Part shown: in pieces, positions 11,171 through 20,755 of the stretch
How the letters are laid out: each line of letters begins with the position of its first letter
Numbering within the stretch: the first letter of the stretch is position 1
DNA from: Primula veris
Taxonomy: Eukaryota; Streptophyta; Magnoliopsida; Ericales; Primulaceae
Length of the DNA: 64,000 nt
Assembly (NCBI GenBank): GCA_963682055.1
Contig: OY821750.1
Location: 31,256,402-31,320,401, forward strand
Reading direction: 5' to 3'
Notes under the pieces: generated by a model
Databases searched by the model: none
What the model saw: the letters and a program-made list of their open reading frames with translations, nothing else
Told to the model about the DNA's origin: nothing
Translations under genes and position numbers: made by a program

Positions 11171-11210
11171 TTCGGATTCTCTTTCTAGCTTTTCCTCTAC
11201 TTTTCTCGGG

Positions 11211-13083
11211 CTGAACTTAAAGAAAGGGTATACAAAATAATTGTCAATTCCTAATAAACAGAAAAAGGACTTTTACTACATAAGTGATGAAGCTAGTGAG
11301 TCCTTGATTTCTAATTAATTTCTTAAGCAAATTTCACACCAAAAGGTCCCTCAGTTTCAATTGCTTGAAACTAAAACTAAATTAAAATTCGCAAATTCCG
11401 AATAAATTCCAAAGGATTTTTCATTACTTTGAAACTTAAAAATAAAACTGAAAGACTCCTAACATATTAATTGTGTGTAACTGTGATGAAAGTAATTTTC
11501 AACTGCCTTGAAATTAACACAAATCTCTAGTCTTCCTTCTTCTAGGAAATTTAAAAAAAAAAATTATATTACCAATATCATAAACGAAAACTATAAATTG
11601 TTAATCGATTTCAAAAAAATCTTCACTATTTGAACGAAGCCAAATTATATCTAAGAAATTTTGAAATAGTTTCACTACCTTCAAAAATCAAATCACAAAA
11701 AAGATCGTATCTTTATATCTTGATTCAAGTATAGTTTCCGTGGAAATAGGGTAAATTTGAGCAATTTGCTTCGCATGAAAATTAAAAAACTTCATTGAAT
11801 TTCAAAAAAATTAAAAAATACACCAACGCAAAAAAATACTAATACATTCACCTCTTAATAATTTTGAAAAACTAGTAATGATATGGGTTTAAAATGTCTT
11901 ATTGCTTGCCTTAACTTTTAAAATAAACTAAATTAACAAATCTCCATTCCCAATAAACTTAAATTAATTTCACTACCTTGAAACTGCTAAGAAATCTAAA
12001 ATTAATCGTGAATAATTAGAAAAAAACTGTGGATAGTTATTGTCTAATACATACTTTTGTCGGACTTAATTATCAAAAAACCCAATTTGTGGTTTTTAAT
12101 TAACTTTTGGTACATATCAACGTACCATCAGTGATCAAAGAGTAAATATAAAAATAAGCATCATTGAGCATTTGTACCTAATTTTAAACAAAGATTATAA
12201 CCATGAGTTTTTATAATTAAGTCTCAAAAAATTTACCGAATAATCATTTTTCCAAAAAACTAAACATTGATAAATTTTGAAGAGATTTCAAACCTTTTAA
12301 TAAAACCCAAGTTGATCCTATCATAATATTACTAAAAGGGTATACAATGAATAAGGGGGGGGGGAAACTGTAATCTTGAATAAATTTCAAAGCTTTTAAT
12401 AAAATCTAAAGTGATCCCAGATTAATATTACTAAAAGGGTAACTTCTTAAACTCCCAAATAGTGGTGCAAAATAAACATAAACAAAAACAAAAAAAAAGA
12501 ATAATTTGTTGGAAAATTAATGTTAAATACATACTTTGGGACATAATTATCAAAGACCCTAATTTGTCTTTTTTGTTTAAGAATTTCTACATATCAAAAA
12601 GTAAAAACAAGTACCTGATATTAATTTTAAAAGAAATTTTAACCATGAGTATTTGATAATTAAGTCGCAAAATATGTACTAAAGGATCAATTTTCCATCT
12701 TGAAATTGCTAAGAAATCTAAAACGAATCGCGCATAATTGGAAAAAAAAAAAAACAGATCATTGGTGAATTATGAATAAATTTCAAAGCTTTTATTAAAC
12801 CCCAATATGAAACCAGATTAATATTACTAAAAGGGCATACAATAAACTTCTTGAAATCCTAAATAAAGGTTCAAAAAAAAAGAAAACAAAAAGAGTAATT
12901 TTGTTTTTACCTTGTAAGCATAAACAGAGGAAGAAAACTGTGCAATGTTGAATTATAAATAAATTTCAAAGCTTTTAATAAAAACCAAAGGGATCCCAGA
13001 TTAATATTACTAAAAGGGTATACAAAGAACTCCTTAAATTAGGAAAAAAAAAAGAAAAAAAAAAAGAGTAATTTTGTTTTTAC
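11211..13083 (-). other. Leader (5' UTR) intron of the GH36 gene
   Basis: On the minus strand a donor AAG|GTAAAAAC at 13084/13083 and an acceptor TTAAGTTCAG ending at 11211 frame a 1.87-kb intron. It leaves a 40-base leader before the ATG at 11170. The 5' exon would start somewhere in 13090-13250. The intron is very A/T-rich and contains the tandem repeats described separately. The model rests on splice consensus and position only. Confidence 0.5.
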
Positions 13084-13110
13084 CTTATAAGCAGAAACAG
13101 AGGAATATGG
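12040..13110. repeat. Nested tandem repeats in the GH36 leader intron
   Basis: A block containing AATTTCAAAGCTTTTAATAA, then GATCCCAGATTAATATTACT and AAAAGGG(T/C)A recurs near 12275-12345, 12380-12440, 12778-12842 and 12960-13022. The last two belong to a roughly 180-bp tandem duplication that also includes the splice-donor region: TTTTTACCTTGTAAGC near 12904 and TTTTTACCTTATAAGC near 13077. A longer period of about 480 bp links 12049-12240 to 12530-12690, sharing AATACATACTTT, AATTATCAAA and AACCATGAGT. Confidence 0.75.
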
Positions 13111-13390
13111 TTTAGAATAATAAGTAAGCAATTTGGGAAATGGTAATGTGAGAGAAATGGGAAATGAGAAAGTGTTGTAATGATTACTTATAGGGTAAAA
13201 AAGAGAGGTTTGATTAATATTTAAATGCACCACCATTGCTAACCAATCCCAGTTTTCTTTTCTTTTTAACTCTGTATCTGGTTTTTATTTAAAGTATTAT
13301 TTAATGATCATATTGCTGAATAAATAAGGGGGGAAAAGAGGTTGGAACATTTACTTTTATGCCCCCTTAAGTTTTTTTTATGAATTTTTA

Positions 13391-13606
13391 TCCATTTTAA
13401 TTGTCTATTACGAAACTACGTGCAATTTTGACCGGTTTATAAAAATTGTCAAAATGGATTTTTTAAAAATCTTATCATAAAATTTAACATTTGAACTATA
13501 TGATCAACTTTTGAAAATTTTTATTCCGACAATTTTGATACAAGTTCTTGGCCGGTCAAAATTACACGTAGTTTCGTAGTGGACAATTAAATAGGAACGT
13601 ATGAGG
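13391..13606. mobile_element. Stowaway-like MITE, copy 3
   Basis: About 216 bp. The left terminus is degraded (TCCATTTTAATTGTC after TA). The right ends TTAAATAGGAACGTATGAGG before TA. The inner arms share TACGAAACTACGTGCAATTT with copy 1. It lies about 150-350 bp upstream of the inferred 5' exon of the GH36 gene, so it is in its promoter region. Confidence 0.75.
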
Positions 13607-14917
13607 TATATTTTATCTTGTTTTCCTTCAAAGTGAATTATGGTCTTTTTTATTTGGTTTTTTTCACTTGCTTAGGCTATATTGGTAACAAATTTTCTGT
13701 TCCAAAATCGGTTTTAAAAAAACTTACTGAAAACCTAGAATTTTTATTTTTTGAATTTTTTATAGCTTTTTTAACCTAGAAATCTGGTTTTTAAAAGCTA
13801 AATAATCTGATTGTCCAAACAGTAATGGATTTTTAAAATCTAAAATTTAAAATTAAAGGAAAAATATTTGTTGTAGATATGCCCTTAGTGTAATGCTACC
13901 ATAGTTGTCCGGATGTTAAATGAGAATATGATTTTTATAACAAAAGGGCAATACCGAGAGCTAACAGAAAGCGAGTCGGAAAGATGATTTGCAACGTTGA
14001 AAAGGTGTTTTTAAAATAACTCTACAAAATTTATATTAAAAGTATATTTATCTTACATATATTATACATACTTATTTACTATATAGTGTCAAATAAAATA
14101 ATATAAGTAAGGGCCGGTGCCGGAAAAAAAATTATGAGTTGCTAAATAAGAAAGGCATATCATAGAGGTTGCAAACCAAAATATTTTGAGATTATTTTAG
14201 AAATTCTATGAAAAAATTCTTATTTTCTAAATTTTTGTCGGCAACCACTTGCACTCGTAATTTCCGCACTTGTATATAATATTTTTACTAACTATAAAAT
14301 ATGAGTGCGATCGTAACAGCATTAACGTACTATATATCTTTATCCAAAACTTCATGGTTAAGCGTGATTATTAATAATATAAACTGGGTGACGGTCAAAC
14401 TAGTTGTGTTTCGCAATTTTTTTTCATTTTGATTATGAAAATAATAATAATAAAAAAAAAAAAAACTTATATCAAAATAGTATTTTTTTGACTATGGGAT
14501 GAAGGGTATAAAAGTAATTGACATTTATAAAATAGTGATCCAATCTAGTGGTCCAAAGTTGGAAATAGTGGACCATGTAACACAACTTATTATTATTGAC
14601 TCCGTCATTCAAATAACGGCAGATAAGATATCCACGATGGATACACCTTTGCATAAACTTAATTTGTTAATTTATTTTTCTAATAAATTAATTAAAATCT
14701 GCAAATAAAAATACCTACAAACGTACTTTATTTTGTAATAAATAATGCACATCCTCTATTTGATAAAATTAATGAAAAATTAAACTCCCTTAAAAAAATT
14801 GAAAAATTCCCAACATACTTAGGCTTGTTTCTAAATTACTAAATTATTTTATACAGTGTATATTTCACGTAGAAACATGATGTGAGTACATATTCTACAT
14901 TATTATAATATTTAAGC
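13607..14917. other. Intergenic, no gene seen
   Basis: AT-rich DNA without a supported gene. A GGGCCGGTGCCGG motif near 14110 resembles ends of hAT-type elements, but no partner end was found. Short open frames at 14472-14708 lack any recognisable motif. Confidence 0.4.
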
Positions 14918-15102
14918 CACTACAAAATAATGTTTTATTTAGCGAGAGTCAAAAGCTGTCACAAGTCTGTCGCTAATTTAAAAAGCTGTCACAAATTGAC
15001 TAAACTGTCACAAAGCCGTCACAAAAACCGTCGCTAATAAGCTCGTAATAAAAAAATACCGTCACTAATACCGTCACTATTTGAGTGTTTTTTTTTATAG
15101 TG
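14918..15102. mobile_element. CACTA-like MITE, copy 1 (3-bp target duplication AGC)
   Basis: 185 bp beginning CACTACAAAATAATG and ending TTTTTTATAGTG, flanked by the perfect 3-bp duplication AGC (14915-14917, 15103-15105). CACTA termini and a 3-bp duplication define the CACTA (En/Spm) superfamily. Inside, CTGTCACAA or GTCGCTAA-type units recur every 10-25 bp, resembling the subterminal transposase-binding repeats of CACTA elements. Five further copies are in the window. Confidence 0.8.
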
Positions 15103-15105
15103 AGC

Positions 15106-16388
15106 ATTTTTTTTTAAAGATTATAACGCTTAAGCATTGGGTACATATACTAACTTATTATATTGCTTTTTTTGGTCAAAAAATGGTGAATATTAGTTTT
15201 GCTTAAAAACATGGTATTATTAACATAAGTAAAATAATAACACAACTTTAAATATAAAAGTACATTTTTTACTCGTCCCATGACTTCCTATATGCCGTTC
15301 ATCACTATCAAACTTTTAAGCATTTAGAAATAAAATAATTGGTGTACTACATCCTAAAATTCAATGATCTCATGTGTCCTATTACAAAAAGGTGGATTAG
15401 TGAGCGGATGAACTCAAATGTTAGCCAAAATACATCAGATTTTATTCGAAATATCCCGATTAGTTAGACTAATAAGCAAGATCGTATTGTTTGGCATTAT
15501 TACAGTTTGTATAATACGACAGCAGACTCGTCATCATCGTCCATTACATTAGTATAAAAGAATCATCAATGTGGAATTTTATCTTGATGACCACTAGTGT
15601 ACAGGTCATATTTGCATAGGACTCAATTTTAAATCATTTTATTGCAATAAATAACAAACTATACCAACTAGGAAATGACACCCCTCAAAAGATGGAGTTG
15701 GTCTTTTTCAATTAGTTGTTTGGATTACAATCATAATTTGATGACAATTTTCCACGTCAGAAACGTGTCCTTTTAGTTTTTCCTGAACTGATTATATGAC
15801 ATGAAAAATTGACCAAAGTTTCTGGTTAACATAAAATCAACGTGCAAAAAAAAAAAAAACGATTATCTTCATATATAAAACTCGTTTAGTTAGCCATTTC
15901 ATTGTCAAACAAAACAATTCGAATTAAATAAACTCTGGCATTGTGATATTATAACAATTATATATATGGCTTACAGTAAATCCACGTTTATAATGACATT
16001 TGGAAGTTGGGACAATTTTTTTTGGATCGGACCCTCTTATTTGATTTAGATGGGCTGGATTAAACACTTAGCGATCTATTTCCGTTTAATTAAATAGGCT
16101 TCTATTTACTCCCGACTTTTTGTAAATTATACTAATATCCACATTTTTAGTATTATAGCATACGTCTAATATGATAATAGTATTATCAATCTTAAAAAAA
16201 AAACATTTGTACTATCGTATTTGGCATATAGAAGCATATTTTTCAACACTTTTACTTATAAGAATACAAATGTGTTTGGTTTGCAACTAAAAAACTATAC
16301 TTTTGGAGAAAGAAAACATGATAAAAGCATGTTTTTAAGAATTAATATCATTTTAGTTACATTTATACCTTAAATTCAAAAGTATGTA
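15106..16388. other. Intergenic, no gene seen
   Basis: AT-rich sequence with homopolymer runs and no open frame, RNA gene or element that I can support. Confidence 0.4.
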
Positions 16389-16731
16389 TGTTACGATTAT
16401 ACCACATCAATTGAACATTATCAAAGTCAAGTCTTAATATATGTCAATCTTCTTCCTTATTAATATGACTTTTAATGAGTAATGGACGAGTTTCTACTTG
16501 GTATCAGAGCGGGTTATCGAAAGACTAGCCAAGTTATAAATATGATGGACCACCTCCACCAGATTTGTTGATTGCAATTGTTGATCTTCTCGAAAATTAA
16601 TTAATCCATGAGTGAATTGGGAGTGTTGGAATTGTTCCGCATGACTTAAGTATTATCAAAACTAAGTTTTAATATATGTTAATCTCATTCTTTACTAATA
16701 GCTCTTTTATCTAGTAACGTACGTATTCTAT
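16389..16731 (+). mobile_element. TRIM-like miniature LTR retrotransposon
   Basis: Two direct repeats of about 108 bp, 16389-16496 and 16624-16731, share TTATCAAA, CTTAATATATGT(C/T)AATCT and CCTTATTAATA/CTTTACTAATA-type segments and begin TGTT. Just after the left repeat is TGGTATCAGAGC (16499-16510), the primer-binding site complementary to initiator methionyl-tRNA used by many plant LTR elements. A purine-rich AATTGGGAG tract lies just before the right repeat. Only about 127 bp of non-coding sequence separates the repeats, as in TRIMs. No target duplication was recognised. Confidence 0.6.
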
Positions 16732-16840
16732 ATTTATAGAATACTTTTTACTTCTACCACCAAACAACCCCAATATCACCTCATAATTTCCGGTTAATTT
16801 CTCTATAAATTCCCATACATTGTTTATACGTTGCACCAAT

Positions 16841-17033
16841 CATTACAAAAAAATACCCAAATAACGACGGGATTAGTGATGGTATTTTTTGTTACGAGCT
16901 TATTAGCGACGGTTTTTGTGACAGTTTTGTGACAGTTTAGTCAATTTGTGACAGATTTGTGACAGCTTTTTAAATTAATGACAGACTTGTGACAGTTTTT
17001 AACTCTCACGAAATAAAATATTATTTTATAGGG
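16841..17033. mobile_element. CACTA-like MITE, copy 2 (target duplication AAT)
   Basis: 193 bp in the opposite orientation to copy 1, from CATTACAAAAAAATACCC to TTATTTTATAGGG, with 3-bp flanks AAT on both sides (16838-16840, 17034-17036). The inner TTAGCGACGGTTTTTGTGAC, TTTGTGACAG and CTTGTGACAG repeats are the complement of copy 1. Confidence 0.75.
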
Positions 17034-17036
17034 AAT

Positions 17037-18329
17037 CAAGAAGATAGCTCATGGTTTTAATTTGATTCAGAGTCAGGTTTTAGTTCATCAGTAAATATGT
17101 CACACTCCCCCAATAATATCACTAATTCCTAACATTATGCTCAGATGCGAATTTGTCCAAACGTATATACTTTTGCATATATATATATATATATAATTAT
17201 TTTTGCTCTTATAGAATAACAAAATGGACACATGTGCGGTGTTAACTTTTTCAACAACAAAAATTTGGTAGAGGATAAATACAATCATTTGCCGTAAATT
17301 GTACTACTAAACTAAGTACCCAATTATTTCAGTGTTTAGTTGGAGTAATGACTAATGATACATATACCAGTGTATTTGCACACTTGTTACCACACTAATC
17401 ACGTCATCAATCATAAGTAACAAGAATAATAAGTTTGAGCTGATGTTGAAGTCACTTTTAGACGCGGAGTATGAATCGTTCAATTTTTCGATTCCCGTTT
17501 TCTCTATATTCTTTTCTTTTTGGGAGGCGATCAATCCCTTTTAAGTTTCTTATATTTTTCAGTTTAAAGTTTGAAAAAAAATGATACAGTAATTATAACT
17601 AACTGGGTCTGACATGTTGAACTTTTAGCATAAAATAAGTAATTAACATTACCCCATCACTAAGAAAACTTGATAAAAATGTGTCTACATTCTAACTTTT
17701 GGTATCATATTATATATAATTAAGATGTGTATATGCCATGATGGGCTTTATGCTTACATGAGTCTTGAAAGTTCAGAGTATCTAATTGATTCTGCACTAA
17801 GATCCATTTTCCTTTGTTTTTCACAAGTTTCAAGTTTTTTTTTTTTTTTTAAGTACTGAAAAATTGATGATATGAGGATTTCCCCAGGGCTAAGGGGAAG
17901 GAATATATAAAGGGTATCATAGTAAAAGAATCCGTAAATATTTTTCGTTCGAGAAAGTTTTACGATAGAAACTTTTGTTTATGGATCATTTACGGGTGTT
18001 TGACTAGACCGATTATTTACATCGTAGGGAATCGATCGGTTGACTGAACCGGTTCTTTAGACTGCTTGATATAGTGAAATTTTGAATATCATATGAATCA
18101 TCTAAGACATAAAATATGGACCTTTTTGTAACATCCTAGAAAATTGTTACTGATTATTTGTAAATAAGCAATATAATCGATATCATTACGAAAGAAGTTA
18201 GTTTTAACTATAAAAAATTATGGTTTTAACTCTAAAATGAATCTTGTCATTTTATGATTGAAGTAATACTTGTTTGATCAGTATTTTTACACCCATTACC
18301 AAAACCAACGCAACACGTGTTGCACTAAC
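17037..18329. other. Intergenic, no gene seen
   Basis: No supported gene. It includes a short (AT)n tract near 17178-17197 and a T-run near 17836-17850. The open frames of about 60 codons at 17100-17534 show no motif and sit in low-complexity DNA. Confidence 0.4.
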
Positions 18330-18500
18330 ACATTTTCAATTTTGATCGGTCATTAATTTATATTAAAATTATCGAAATAAAATTTTTAAAAATTAATCAT
18401 ATAGTTCAAACATTAAATTATATGATTTATTTTTAAAAAAATTTATTTCGACAATTTTAATGCATGTTATAAGTCGGCCAAAATTGTACAGCATACGAAT
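18330..18500. mobile_element. Degraded Stowaway-like MITE
   Basis: An internal part resembling the other copies: TTTTGATCGGTCATTAATTT on the left and AAGTCGGCCAAAATTGTAC on the right, with AAATTATCGAAATAAAAT between them. Both terminal repeats are eroded, so boundaries are approximate. Confidence 0.5.
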
Positions 18501-18532
18501 AAGGTATTATAATAATTAGTGGATAGAATTAG

Positions 18533-19063
18533 GGGTGGGCAAAAAATCCGTAAATCCGTGCCGTAACCCAACCCGCATGGATTGGGGCGGGTTGGGGTGA
18601 GTTGAATGTCCAAAAAAAATCAATCCACCTCGCCCCAATCTGCTTCAACCCGTAATATATATATATATATATACATTATGTGTATTTTAAGATATCAACC
18701 TTTAATTATTGTTATATTTTACTTTTATTACTTGTTCGTGAATGTTCTAAATGTACCTTGATTGAGTTTAATTTATATTTCTGTTTGAAATATTCAATTT
18801 ATTTTAAAATTTGGGTTAATTATGCAAATATGAAAAATAAAGGACTAAAATAAAAATTTAAGAATAAATCTAAACCCAACCCGTCCCAACCCACAATTTA
18901 TTTTGCGAGTTGGATTGAGTTGTGTTGGGGTTTTAATTGTAACGGTTGGATTGGGTTGAGTTAAGATTTAAATTTCATCAATCCGCCTCAATATGCCCCG
19001 TCATTTTATTTTACGGATTGAGTTAGTATTAAAACAAATTCGTTCCAATCCGCCCGTATGTTT
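18533..19063. repeat. Repeat rich in AACCC/GGGTT words, probable hAT remnant
   Basis: It starts AGGGGTGGGCAAAAAATCCG, a terminus common in plant hAT-type elements. It contains many words such as CCCAACCCG and GGGTTGGG on the left and the complementary set (AACCCAACCC, GAGTTGGATTGAG) on the right, ending near CCAATCCGCCCG. The right end does not match the left, so it is likely truncated. It also contains an (AT)n microsatellite at 18656-18674. Confidence 0.4.
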
Positions 19064-20280
19064 AGATAGAATAATAAGTTGTTTTTGGTCAACACGCAAG
19101 TTTTTGTGTGAATCTCTTGATTCACCTAGTCATCTATGAAACACTGAATACTATTTTTTTTTTTGAAAGGATGAACACTGAATACTAATCATAAATAAAC
19201 TTGGCAAAAAGATTTATAACGCAAAAATGGATTTACAACTTTTTTGTATCCATTCCTTTCAACAAAAATAAAATAAAAAATTGTATCCATTATTGTTTTC
19301 TCCATTAGTACATCAATTTCTTATTTTTCTTATTTAGTACTATGAATTGAAGTTTTTTTTGAACTATTTCGTCAAATTATGAGATATGTGCCACCGAAAT
19401 AATTGAGAATTCAAGCTACTAGATAATAAATCAGTAAGAATACAAGGTATCAAAATAAACGAAATAGTTCAAAATATATTTAAAAAAAAACTTCAATTCA
19501 AGATACTAAACAAGAAAAATAAAAATTGAGAGTACTAATCGCGAAAACAACAACAATTAAAGGTACAAGAATCATAAAACCCTATAAAAAAATTAGAGAA
19601 TTATACCACTCTAAACGAATCGGTCAGAAAATAGGTTTAAAAATAGATCCGGTAATGACTCTTGGAGTCTTGGTAAATAAGAAGGTTGTTTAATACCTTA
19701 TTAGTTTTTTTTTTATCCCAATAGCTTGTCGATCCAAATCTAAAATTAGTTTTTTTTTTTAAATAAATTCGAAGTTTAAACCAAATGTACAAATCGAACT
19801 AAACAACGCTTGTTTGATTTTTGGCGAAAATACAAGTCAAATCAATCGATTCGGTATGTACTGAAATTTAAAAATAATAATTGAAACCGACCCGATCCGA
19901 ACCCAATCAAACTAATCATAACCGGTCCGAATTATTTAACAATAATTCGGACCGGTTTGAAGTACCAAACAAGTTAAGAAAAATGTTTAGTTGCTACCCA
20001 ACCTATCAGATTTTAATATTTTAGATCCAACATAACTAATTTTTTAAGTTGGTACTCAACCTTAGTGCTTTATATTCAATCAAGTCACTCATTATTGCCG
20101 CTCTATTTTCTAATTGGATGAACACTGTTTAATACCCTATAATATCAAAATTTATTTATTTGGTACACAACTTACAATACACGTAACCAAACTAGTATCA
20201 ATACTTACCAACAACTTTTACCGGTTTGCTACCAATCTATAATGCCTAATTGGACAAAACTACCTTGATTAGATTTTAAG
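19064..20280. other. Intergenic, no gene seen
   Basis: AT-rich sequence. A local inverted repeat pairs CATAACCGGTCCGAATTATT (19917-19936) with AATAATTCGGACCGGTTTG (19941-19959). No gene is supported. Confidence 0.4.
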
Positions 20281-20319
20281 TAGGGTTATAGAAGTCCCCG
20301 GACGTTTTACCTCCGACTA

Positions 20320-20612
20320 GCCGACTAATCGACGATTAATCATTGGTGAATTTTTTTTTTAATATTTAAAGTATTTAAATATCTTTCAAGGTATACCCGA
20401 CTAATTACTGACTAATCTGATAAGTCACCGATTAATCCGACTAATATGTTTCCGACTAACTTGTTTGATCCGACTAATCGCCGACTAATCCAACTAATCA
20501 CCGACTAATCGATGTGTTGACCGCCATTGACTTCTCCATCGACTAATATAGTCCGACCAGTATTAGTCGAGTCGGATGGGGAATGACTAACGACTCGCCG
20601 ACTAATCCGATC
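20320..20612. repeat. Cluster of degenerate CCGACTAATC units upstream of RIF1
   Basis: At least ten variants of C-CGACTAATC (for example CGACTAATCGACGATTAATC, CCGACTAATCGCC and CCGACTAATCCGATC) are scattered through 290 bp, with spacing from 9 to 60 bp. The cluster ends about 200 bp before the first RIF1 start codon, so it lies in the promoter region. Its origin (transposon relic or simple expansion) cannot be told from the sequence. Confidence 0.6.
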
Positions 20613-20755
20613 TTAAGCACGAAATTTGGGTACCAATTTATAAAAGCAGATAAATCAAGTACTAAATTAGTAAAAGTAGATAGATTTGGTACCAACTTAT
20701 CATTTTTATCAAACAAGTTACATCCCCCCCCAAAAAAACCCACCCCACTTTTTTG

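Noticed and set aside
14918..15102. CRISPR-like array from the regularly spaced GTCACAA words
   Set aside because: The words are short, the spacers are not unique, the segment recurs six times with transposon ends, and the host is a plant.
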